A stretch of DNA of 64,000 nucleotides from Undaria pinnatifida (Eukaryota; Sar; Phaeophyceae; Laminariales; Alariaceae), in the NCBI GenBank assembly GCA_012845835.1, contig JABAKD010000005.1, positions 3,979,155-4,043,154 on the forward strand, written 5' to 3'. The position numbers were made by a program, and so were the translations under genes. Shown here in pieces: positions 54,331 to 64,000 of the stretch. Within the stretch, counting starts at the first letter, position 1; every line of letters starts with the position of its first letter. Below the pieces are notes generated by a model that worked only from the letters and a program-made list of their open reading frames with translations, did no database searches and was not told the DNA's origin.

Positions 54331-56769
54331 GAGGCTGCTTGTACCGCAGGCGCAATGGTAACGATGCATCGATTCAAGGATTTGTTTTATGCAAGAAGCA
54401 TCATACTCTTACGACACGAGTGCAACATGTTATGTGTATCCCTTGGGAGCCCAGGTATGACCACAATACAGATGAACAGCGGCCAGTGTGGTATGCTAAT
54501 TGCTTGGACTGTAGACTACCCAAGTACCAGGTATAGACATGGTAAGTGTCTGAGCGTGCCGTATTCGTATAGGTATCATAGGATCTTATCATGCCTCGGA
54601 CGTGTTATGCAACTCCTTAGCCAACTCCTTCCGTTGAGCTTTGGATACTGCTGTACTACTGTCGTACTCCATCTGTGAAACCCTGCCTCAACACGTCAAC
54701 AGCCCGGGTTGCTTGGCATGATCGTTGTAGTTGTCACGTTTCTTCTTGTTCCCTCCGAAACTTGTGGCGCCGAGTATGCGCGCCCTGGGTGACAGGCACC
54801 GCATTTTTTGTTTGTTTGTGGATCCATATTGATATGCACGTTTGGATTCGAAACGACGTGCTTCCCCTACGTACATGCTGCGGCTGTTCGCTTTGTCTTG
54901 CTGTTGTTGTCATCGTTGTTGTTTGCTGAGGTTGTTTAGTTGGTACTCGCTCATACCTCATGCTGCGGTTTTTTGGCGTCAGACTACTTGACAAAATGTG
55001 TTGGATCAGTGTTACAGTACTATTAATAGTAGCCCCCCCCTCCCCCTGGTATGGCGTTAGCGTGCCAGACTAGTATGGCCGCTTTATTGGGGGCATGGGC
55101 CTTGCTTTATAAAATATTCTAACGTCAGCTGTGAATTCTACAAATTTAGAGTCGATACTCGTCTTTGCATGCTGCGTAATACAGCGGACGCTAGTTTTTA
55201 GCAAGTTTTACATGAGTCAATATCTAATCAATAGTATTAGTGGACGCTAACCCCGCAGTGAATTCTGATGAATACATTAACGTGTTAAGTAACATGGATG
55301 TTAATGTTGATGTATTACATCGAATAAATAGTGAAGTAATTTACACGCACACAAGAGTTGTGCGGCGTTGCCGCTGCTCTTACTGTATGTGTACGTTCTA
55401 CTCTCCGACGGGTTGCCGTTTGTCGTTGGACTGCCGCTTCTGCTGCTTTTGCTCTTTTTTTTTTTCAAGTGTGGGTGTGTTTTTTCTCACGTTTGTGTTC
55501 GAGCCTCGATGTGTACCCGGTATTCTGTTACGCCTTGTTTTTTCTTGTTTTTTTTTCCTTTCTCTTTTTTTCGTCTATACGTACCGGTTACCGGCCTAAA
55601 GTGAACATATTATTGTATGCGTATTACACTGACTTGCTGTTTGTCGCACTGACGGTGCTGCCGCTTCTGCAGCATGCTTTTTCTTTTTTTTGTTGAATTT
55701 ACACGCACCATAAGAGTTGTACGGCGTTGCTGCTGCTCGCTCTTGTTATACATAAATGTATCAATATGTTGACCATGTTGCCTCAGCGATCGTGAGGCCC
55801 GATTTAGACCAGATTTTAAGCCGTCTTCGAGATAACACAAGCTTAGGTCTACTTCTCGGCACGCTGTTTTCTGGACGTGCCTCGCCTTGCTCGCCCCTCC
55901 CGACTCTGCCGGAGGTGGCCTCGTCCGTTCTCGCTTCGTGTCGTGACAGCCCCTGAGAAAACGTGTTTTCGCCAAATTTATGTCGCGTAATGTCAAGTGC
56001 GTATGTATACATAAGTCGTTCGTGTAATAACACAAAATTGTGTCCCAGTAGTGATTGCACAACAGTAGCTTAACCCCTTTACAACTGGAAACCCGTATTT
56101 CGGGACAAAATTGCTTGGATTTAGTATAGTGAGGGGTTCGGGGGCCCTAAAGGGGCTAAAGGGTAGCCCCGAACGATAGTTTTCCGCTAGCCGCGTGTCT
56201 CGGTGAATTCACTCTTTTTATCAAGTTAGTTTATTTGTTTCCTTTCCTTTGGGTTCGAGCCTCGGTGTGTACATTATCCGATCCTATCTTGATTTTTATT
56301 TTTTTTCCCACTCTTGCTTTTGTTTTTGAAGAAAAACACCTTTATTTACCGGCTCAAGGCCAAGTTAAAATATAATCGTATGCATGTTATTATACTGGAA
56401 ATGATGCTTGCTGTTGTCGAACTGCCTCAGCTGCCGCTCCTGCTGTAGTTGAAATTACACGTACATACGAGTTGTGCGGGGGCTGCTGCTACTGCAGCTG
56501 TTGTTGTTCGTCATCGTGTGCCGGATGACGCAATTTGTTGCTGCGCTTTATTGCACCTGATTCCAGTGTTTATTTTTGTTTGTTCCAACACGATATATTT
56601 GAATGTCCCCCTTGGCAGTGCTGTCGCATGTACAGCCTCGATTTGCCTATAATCCTATGCTCATAACGCATGTTATGCATCCTCGAAATTACGGGCATGC
56701 GCGGAGCTAAGGCAGGCGGTAGCCCGCCGCGGCGAAGCCCCCCTGGTAGTAAATCCTTTCCTATTGCCA
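54331..56769. other. No gene recognised
   Basis: Holds repeat S at 55115-55190, T-rich low complexity at 55440-55570 and 56280-56350, direct repeats of TTACACGCACACAAGAGTTG-like text (55338, 55697, 56455) and repeat T at 56735. Confidence 0.45.
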
Positions 56770-57480
56770 TCTTACTCTAGGTATGCGTTCCAGTTGATAT
56801 GCCACACGCGCACGATGAGGCCTGCTGCTGTTGTGCTGCTGGACGCGATTGTAACGTTGCTTGTGTTTCTTGCGTGTTCTCTGTTGTCCACGTGGCTGCG
56901 TGTGCTAGGGCAAGAAACACAAATCGAAACAACCAGATACTCCGGAGTATATAACATGGACCGTTGAAGTAATGTTCAATCCAAACGGTCCTAATATTGC
57001 CGTCCAGAATGGCGAACAGCGTGGGTCTGATGCCGCACACAGCGGCAACAGAGACGTTGTGGATTACAGATCGCAGGCTACGGCGAAAACACCTGCAGTA
57101 GCCACACAGCAGTACGGCGCAGTTTGGTATGCCACACACACGGTGTTGCCTGCTGGTGTTGCCGGGCGGCGGCTTTGTAACCTTGTGCTCTCTGTATGCT
57201 GGCTGTGCTCATGAGAGGGCAAAAAACAGACAAAATGTTACCTTGGTACGTACGTACAATACGCCCTCATACTTAAATCACGGGGGGTTGTCTTATCCAC
57301 CCCCGCCAGCGACACATATTTGAGGGCTTCCCACGCGCGACACACTGCACGGATCGCGCCCAAAACTCGACGACAGTGACCACACGGTTCGAGTTGTGTC
57401 CACCCCTCTTGGTGTTTCGGCTGAAAGTGCGCGTACTAGGAGATATGAGCGAAAACAAACGTAGAAAGGACAAATACACG
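56770..57480 (+). repeat. Repeat P, copy 3 (longest)
   Basis: ACACGGTGTTGCCTGCTGG, GTATGCTGGCTGTGCTCATG, CCACGCGCGACACACTGCAC and GGATCGCGCCCAA match 42130-42560. Confidence 0.7.
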
Positions 57481-57568
57481 TACTCATGTAAGGCTCCATT
57501 TCGGGGAGTGGGGCGTTCCCCGCGGGGCGACGCACGGGGTTCTGAAGTTCAGTAGCACTAAGCAGGCA

Positions 57569-57715
57569 GTCCCGGAATTCTGTGATAAGCCGGAGAATTT
57601 CCCTGTTTGGAGTAAGCGACTCGAGGCGTTTGTATCAATGAGAGGGTGCTTGGACTCTCTGCGTACAGACGTTGAGGTAGCTGTAGGTGACACAACGAAG
57701 AACACCTTCTGCAGC
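57569..57715 (+). pseudogene. Copia-type gag N-terminal fragment
   Basis: Frame starting P-E-F-C-D-K-P then ENFPVWSKRLEAFVSMRG, resembling the start of Copia-type gag (F-x-x-W-x-x-R-x-E-A-F). It stops being homologous at about 57715, where the opposite-strand pol remnant begins. Confidence 0.5.
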
Positions 57716-59055
57716 TACCTAAATGTCCGCGGAGAACCCAAGCACCCACTCATTGACACAGACGCCTCAAATCTCGGTATCCAACTCTGCCTGAATGAAG
57801 GACTGATGAACGTCCAAGCTCTCAAGTCCCAATCAAGCTTGCACGCCATTATTGCTGCATTGAGTCGGTTAGACGTGGTGCAGGCGGTACGAGCGAAACT
57901 TTCCAAGTTGTCAACTCCTTCTACCTGGCTATAGCCCTTAGCTGCCGGCTGTGTCTTAGCTGTATCATGCCGTGCGCCTCGCCCTTCCACTTTAACAGCC
58001 ACTTTGACTCCACGACATCGCATGTGCGGGAAGTTCGGGAACCTCAACAAAGGTGCCAGTAGAGTCGAGACCATCAAACTCCGACCTCATCGCGTCCATC
58101 CAAACGTCCGAATGCTTGGACGAACGCACGGCGGTTTATATAAGACGTCGGTTCCGGTTCCGCCGCTTTGACAAAGCAACCCGGCAACTTCGTCTTCTCG
58201 CGCCCCGTCTCAGTCGCAGCCATTGGCGCCTGGAAAACACGGCCTCGTTCACAGGGCCCGATCTCACTGACCAGTCCCGCCGCCGCTTCCCGGTTGAGCA
58301 CCCTGGTCTGTGCCCTCGTACGTGCCTCCCGAATCTCTTCACCATCGCCCGGTCTTGACATGTGCGTTCCAAGTTGGCGTGCAGCAGTCCGGACCGCCGT
58401 CGGCGTCTGAGCTCCACTGTCAGGGGTTGACGCGTCGCTCAGAGCTCCACCGTCAGAGGTTGACGTATCGCTCAGGGCTCCACCATCAGAGTTTGACGCG
58501 TCACTCCCATCCCGAAAGGAAGAGTCGCTGTCGGACGATTTGCTGCTGGCCGTTGATGTATCGTTCGACTCCACATCTTGGACTCGAAGATCGTCACTGG
58601 CTTGCGTCATCGGGGACACCGCACGGAGTTGGTTTGGAATTCCCCTCCCCAATCCCGGCAATGAAGCCTTCGGGACGGAGCCGAAATTCTCCGTCCCTCC
58701 CAGCTCTGAAACCTCCGGCAGCTGGGGTGACGACGCACCCACATGAAGCGTCGCCTCCCATGTCGCGTATCGAGTCTCCACCACCTGATTTGCCCGCGTG
58801 AGCATCCGCAAGTGTCGCTTGGGTGGTCGATGTCCGGCCCTAGGTAAAAACAGCTCCAGGCCCGGGGTGATGACTTGGACCCGCGGTTCCACCGGCAGCA
58901 CGCTGGGCGAAGGAACGGGTGCGGTGAGGCAGGTGCGGCAGTGCCATGCCACACCTCGTGCGGAGACTTGTTGCCGGGGTTGGCAGTGGTTGCCGTGTGG
59001 TTCAAGGCGTCACTAGACCAATGCACCGCTTCCGCCCACAAGGACTCGGCTGACA
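57716..59055 (-). pseudogene. Copia-type pol remnant (integrase end, linker, RT start)
   Basis: Read on the minus strand from 59055: SLWAEAVHWSSDAL and NPGNKSPHEVWHG (integrase C-terminal part), a frameshift, RMLTRANQVVETRYATWE (the GKGxxRxLx/VxxxRDVxW-type linker), a Ser/Asp-rich spacer, then after more frameshifts KGYSQVEGV, ARTACTTSNRL and ACKLDWDL of the Ty1/Copia RT. Protease, integrase core and the RT catalytic motifs are missing, and no LTR is seen. Clearly dead. Confidence 0.82.
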
Positions 59056-59756
59056 ACACGGGACATCGAAATAGGTACAGCAGCCGAAAACACGGCAAAC
59101 AATAAACCAATAGCACAAAGCAAAACACAAACCAAAATGTAGAAAAGTAGCCGATCGATGATGACGGTCAACAGCAAAAGCGTGAGAGACTGACGATGAG
59201 CTCGCGACGACACAACGAGAGCTATGAAACACCTCATATCGTAGGTACAGCATGAGCAGTGGGACTCAACAGTACCTGCACTGCTGTACTACATCAGGAC
59301 TCGTATGTGTTCGTGGGTGGCATAAAAAGCTAACCGCAAAAAGAGAATACCTGGAACTGGTCAACCATGTGCTCATGCGAAATAAAATGAGTAGCGTGAC
59401 AGTCATGCAAAATGAGCAACACAACGGGAAAGCCTGACTGGTCGACGATGGACCTCAACAGCAAGAGGGTGGGAGCCGGCAGCAGCAGCAGCAGCCGTGC
59501 CTTACTCGTGAGTGCACATAAACGCATGGTTTCAATGACAGCAGCAATCCTCGTACATCAGGACTGGTATGTCTCCTTGGATTTGTCGTGTCCTTGGGTT
59601 GGAAAACATGGCAGTACTGCTGTACAATAACCGACAGGGGGCGCAAAAACTATTTCACAAAAACACAAATCAGGTGCACCCACCCGGGGGTGCGGGTAAG
59701 CCCTAGCAGCGCGTTGTAGGTCCGGCGTCTGGAGGCACACGGCACGGTGCTTTGGC
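59056..59756. other. No gene recognised
   Basis: Direct repeats around ACAGCAAAAGCGTGAG / AACAGCAAGAGGGTGGGAG (59170 and 59457). Nothing further. Confidence 0.4.
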
Positions 59757-59771
59757 GGATTTCACCCTGCT

Positions 59772-60142
59772 GACGGACGTTGCGGCAGTGTCATCCGAGA
59801 GTACGATCTCTCTGGCGAAGCTGTCGCGTCTGCTCGACGACATCTGTCCTCGCTGCCCGAGGGCGCTCGTGCTAAAGGAAAACCCAAAAACCCGACCAGG
59901 TGCGACTTCCCGGCGTGCCCCGGCTTTGGCGAGGACGCTTGCGCCTGGACCGAGCCAGAGCCAGGCACGAGCGTCTTCGTTGAAGCCGGGGCACGCCGGG
60001 AAGTCGCACCTGGTCGGATTTTTGTTTTTCTTTAGCTCGAGCGGCCTCGGGCAGCGAGGACGGTTGTCGTCGAGCAGACGCGACAGCTTCACCAGAGAGA
60101 CCGTACTCTCGGGTGACGCTGCCGCAACGTCCGTCGGCACGT
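59772..60142. repeat. Near-perfect palindrome, arms about 185 bp
   Basis: GACGGACGTTGCGGCAG begins the left arm, and its complement CTGCCGCAACGTCCGTC ends the right arm. AGCTGTCGCGTCTGCTCGAC and CAGGTGCGACTTCCCGGCG are likewise mirrored. The centre lies near GGACCGAGCCAGAGCC (about 59955). Both arms can be read as KLSRLLDD and CDFPACPGF. Confidence 0.88.
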
Positions 60143-61309
60143 ACAGGCGGCCACCCTACGTGCCCCGCAGAAGGGTGCTGAGTGCGAGGATGGGAGGGGT
60201 TCTTGGGTCGCGTGTCCCGTGTGTTTGCCCTTGCTTTGCAGGGTGTCTGTCTACGTAGTGGTCGATCGCACTGGTCGGATATGTTTGTACACGAGGCAAA
60301 TCGGCGTTCGTTACTCATAGGGAAAATGCATGCGAACGGTGGGGCGTTTCTCGCCCGCGCGCTGGATTCTTTTTTTTTCATGACTCGTGCACACAGTCCG
60401 CAGAGCGGGCTTCACGCGACCTGCTCAGCGCGGCGGTGCGGGACGGGGCACCGGGGCACTCCCGCGAAACGGACTCGATTTTTCCGGCTTCGCGAGGGCG
60501 CCACGGGGGCCACAGGTCGCTCGCGAGCGCGAGGTCTCGAGGGCGTGCTCCCCAGGCGACTTCCCATCGGCCGAGGCCGGCCCGGCGAGCCTGGCGCGAA
60601 ATCGCGCCGCCTATCTCGCCGCCTGGCATAGAAATCACGATTTTTTTTGGTATGTAGTAGTGAAAAGGTGGCTGCCTGTTGTTTATTTGGACGTGCATTT
60701 CATTTGGCCAAGCCGAGGCAAGCCACCATCAACACAGGGCACAGGGCCCAAACGGCAAGCGGCATAAGCAGCGGGCGCACAATGAAGAAAACCAAACATG
60801 ACAAACAAACCAAGCCAAACCAAACAGACAACGGTACGCAGCTCAGAAGCACTCAGCCCGCAGGTCAAGCACGATTGGTCATGCGACAAGTATCATATGA
60901 ATTGTGCGCTTGGCTATCTTGCCTGGAAATGGGACCCCGAGTGGGATGTGTGTGGGTTTGTTTTCCAGTACACAGTCGTACCTACCGCCGTCAACCGTGC
61001 CGGCCTAACTGTGGACTCTTTGCGGCATTGCGTGAGCACGGGCTAGATGATGGCAACGAGCGAATATGAGATCCACAGATTACGAAGCAATGCAGGTATG
61101 AAGGACAGTAGTCGCAGTTGCAACCAGCGAGCAGAGTGCTTGCACTTGTTATACCAGGAGTTTTTTGTCGCCAAGATGCGCTGTGTTTTTTTGCTTGACG
61201 GAACCACAGCAGTAGTAGGTGATCATGATAACCACGGAAATTTGTATCACGAATTTTGTATCACGTGTTATACGGTACAGGCAGCAGTCCTCTGTATTGC
61301 CGGTATGTT
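60143..61309. other. GC-rich stretch, no gene assigned
   Basis: 60180-60640 is the most GC-rich part of the window, with overlapping ORFs on both strands. One + frame reads LARNRAAYLAAWHRNH near 60590. I cannot choose a frame with confidence. Confidence 0.35.
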
Positions 61310-61480
61310 CCAGTCGGAAATGCCGGCACAATAGCGGCAACCTGCACTTGTCCGCATACTCCGCATATTGCCGCTACTCGTTGTTCCCACATGTGCCAAG
61401 CGATTTCACAGGCACTGTAGCGGACAACCGGCACTACTCAGCCGGCATTCTAGAGGGAGCACTACTGTAGGATGACCCCG
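61310..61480. repeat. Unit of the intron-1 minisatellite family
   Basis: AATGCCGGCACAATAGCGGC, CTGTAGCGGACAACCGGCAC and TGTTCCCACATGTGCCAAGC match units at 9815-11330. Confidence 0.75.
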
Positions 61481-61985
61481 GGACAACCGGCACTATAGAG
61501 GAACCCCTACTGTAAGATGACATGAGGACATCAGGACTACTTGTAGCTAAACCAGGGTGGACACTGGGTATGCTGATGCCGCTGGTTACCGTAAAACTTT
61601 TAGTTTAAGACGGCACCCACGCACACAGAGGCACTCTCAGGTCTCTCGGGTGGGAGGTGGAAAGCAAGACGCAAGAAGAAACACAACATCACAAGAAAAA
61701 ACGCTATTGATATGAATGGGGGTACTCTGCTGCTGTAAGGGCACTCACGATCTCACAACCACACCAGTGTACAGGGAGCAGTACACGAAGAACCACCGCA
61801 ATATTTCAACACTGTTGGGACCTATCGGTAGGCAAGGTGTTTCTTCATACTCGTCCCACAGCAACTAGATGATAAGCAAGGTCCGACCAGCACGGCGGTG
61901 TTTGCGCTCACCAACAGTAGTACAAGTAGTGTCACGCTTGTATATAAATCAAGTGGATCAAATCCAGCATATTTATTTCACACTA
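61481..61985. other. No gene recognised
   Basis: Part of repeat H near 61550 (GTGGACACTGGGTATGCTGA); otherwise nothing. Confidence 0.4.
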
Positions 61986-62170
61986 TAGTACTGGTCCCTC
62001 TATTTTGCCGGTATGTGCAATACAGAGGGAAATGCCGGCACCATAGCGGCCACCAGTGCTACTCCGCATACCGCCACTACTGGTTGTTCCCATCTGTGCC
62101 AAGCAATTTACAAGCACTTTAGCGGGCAACCAACCCCCCTCAACTGGCACTCTAGAGGGACAACTATTGC
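61986..62170. repeat. Second distant unit of the intron-1 minisatellite family
   Basis: AATGCCGGCACCATAGCGGC, ACTCCGCATACCGCCACTAC, TTCCCATCTGTGCCAAGC and TTTAGCGGGCAACC. Confidence 0.75.
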
Positions 62171-63276
62171 AGTTCTGGTACTGACGGGTGACCGTAGCAT
62201 CATAGTCAGAACCTACGGTAATGACAAAAACCTATATATTCCCCTACGTGAGCGTAGCGGGCGGTCTTAGCCGCCCGCGGAGCGGAGCCCTTGTGCTCCC
62301 CTGTTTTTTTCTAACCATGGTTTGTTCTGATTACCAGTGCTAAGTTCTCCGGTAATTGTTGAGTCTACAGCCGCAGCAGCACAGGAGCAGCTGAGCAGCA
62401 CCAGTACATGAATACTCAATCGGCAGTGCCGGTGTGCTGCGGATTGTGGTCGATGCTGCTGGACTGGTCAGATATGTCGGTTGACGGCACTCTTGACTTT
62501 TGACGGACAGCCGTCAAAGACAGGACCGATTTTAGTAAAAAACAATATATTACGTCTAACGGGGCCTTGCCGGGACAAAACTAGACCGCCAACCGACATA
62601 TTTGACGCCGTTTTTCATTTTCCACGTGTTTTTTCGCCTCTGAAACTCTGAAGTTCCAAAAGCAGCAAGAGTACACCTTTTCACTGAGCTCGAGCACCTC
62701 GCGAAGTTTTCTGTAGTTGGACAGAGTTGTGAACAACAGTTCTCAAGTGCGTGTCATACCTTAAAAAGTAACACAGGAACTTTTCGAAAGTTTGAAATTT
62801 GAAAGTTTCAGCGTGTCCCACCGCAAATTCAGCTCATATGCAGATACAGGTCAGGCCAAGTAACAGCAGGTGCTTCGTTGCTTCTTATGCTGTATTCGTT
62901 TTTTACCTTGACTTGCACCTCACCTGGTATTTCATGACGTGACGTAGTGTACGTTGGGTATACGTATTGTGTCGCATGAGGTAGCTGCTGCTGCTGTTGC
63001 AGAGTGCTGTCGTGCTTGAGCCAGTCGGTGCCACGTATTCACCGATTTCCATACTTTTGATAAAAAAATTGAAAATGCATTACAGCCGTGAGGTCGAGAA
63101 TTTCGTCGAGACTCATATCTGCAAGCTATGTGATACTCCGACCGCGCGTGTTACAGCAGTGTCTGGATTTCCTCATGAAGGATATACGCCGGCGACGATT
63201 CCCCTTGAGTACCAGCTAGTACCAGCGTCAACAGGGTGATGCGAAGTGAGTCATCCCACGCTATGGGTGCAGCAGA
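62171..63276. other. No gene recognised
   Basis: Contains repeat T at 62250-62295 and repeat S at 63065-63155. Confidence 0.4.
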
Positions 63277-63440
63277 TTCCAAGAATTTTCTGAGCTCCTA
63301 GCATGAGGATCTAGCTGAATATCTCACCCGGACCATGGCTTCGAAGGCGTTCTTTTGTGCATCAACCCGACCAACGTTTCTGTGCGCTAGTCCAACAACC
63401 AAGCATTGTACTCGTAAACTCATCGTACCTGCCGATAGTT
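63277..63440 (+). repeat. Repeat K, copy
   Basis: GAATTTTCTGAGCTCCTAGC, AATATCTCACCCGGACCATG, TTCGAAGGCGTTC and CCGACCAACGTTTCTGTGCG. 63441-64000 holds T-rich and unrecognised sequence. Confidence 0.65.
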
Positions 63441-64000
63441 ACACGCTCGAGAAGCTCTACCGGTGAGAGGGTATACCTTTTTTTTTGGCTGAAAATGTTC
63501 AACCCCTACCACACTATGGAGGGATGACTCAAGACGTTCACCCTTTCATCACTTTACCCTTTTTTCTCTCTTCTTTTTTTCTTCTTTTTTTTCATCCCAT
63601 TTGTTATCCTCGCATTGCTCTCGCGCTCCCTTCTAGTAGTAACTCAGATCCGGGGTCACATGGCGGGCCCTCCCCCCCCCACTCCGCTATGGTGCGTGGC
63701 TTCGTTTTTTTCGCGAGAAGAATTCAGCGTTTTCTTCCCTTGTCGACTCGCGTCGAACCCTATGCAATACCTTGCCGTCGACAATAATCCAAAGATGTGC
63801 TAAAGGCGGTCCGCTTGCGCTGACGCGCTCACCGGCATATGCCTGATTTACTGATTGATTGTGTATCGGTTCACGCGACACGTGTTTATACGCACCGATT
63901 GCGTGACAATTTGCCCCCTTCCTGGTAGCCTCCCCCAACCAAACAGTTTGCTGTCGTAGCTTGCTTCAAGCTCAATTCCCTAGATTCTAAATTGATCTTG

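Noticed and set aside
58053-58801. Plus-strand ORFs over the Copia remnant
   Set aside because: Shadows of the minus-strand pol remnant, which carries the conserved motifs.

Overview
The window looks like nuclear DNA of a large, repeat-rich eukaryotic genome. Coding DNA is sparse. The one clear host gene has spliceosomal GT-AG introns, and the rest is retroposons, small DNA transposons, minisatellites and microsatellites. Short runs of the TTAGGG-type telomere repeat occur internally. The Copia-type pol remnant and the mixed base composition would fit a brown alga or another large-genome stramenopile, but that is an inference; no marker gene here fixes the taxon.

Region 1-9.4 kb holds only mobile elements: a poly-C-ended MITE, a poly(A) retroposon, a tRNA-derived SINE, an 18-bp-TIR MITE and two telomere-repeat-linked elements. 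There is also one exon-like ORF at 5359-5650 that ends in a perfect GTAAGT donor.

Region 9.4-28.9 kb is one split gene on the + strand: an aldo-keto reductase of the AKR7 (aflatoxin-aldehyde / succinic-semialdehyde reductase-like) family. Eight exons give about 330 residues with all reading phases matching and the full Asp-Tyr-Lys-His tetrad. Coding sequence is only about 5 percent of the locus. The introns hold a broken LINE (EN plus RT), a pogo/Tigger-like DNA transposon, MITEs, a SINE and large satellites. Most striking, the 3' splice site plus the start of exon 3, and separately of exon 4, exist as upstream tandem copies, so the true acceptors are preceded by decayed decoys. The acceptor of exon 6 is preceded by a 135-bp tandem duplication.

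Region 29-57.5 kb has no gene I can name. It holds tandem arrays (30.0, 31.0-31.9, 43.5-45.0, 48.6-50.4 kb), two full copies and one partial copy of a second tRNA-like SINE, a tRNA-Ser(CGA) 3' fragment, a 0.5-kb inverted repeat with a shared ORF (37.8-39.0 kb), several MITEs and two low-confidence exon candidates. Region 57.5-64 kb holds a rearranged Copia remnant, a GC-rich 370-bp near-perfect palindrome (59.8-60.1 kb), and pieces of the minisatellite that also fills AKR intron 1.

I found no bacterial-type operon, CRISPR array, rRNA or intact tRNA. The best candidates for something new are the tandem duplication of intron-exon boundaries in the AKR gene, and the strong excess of two short TA-flanked motifs (TACCAGGTA and TACAGCAGTA).
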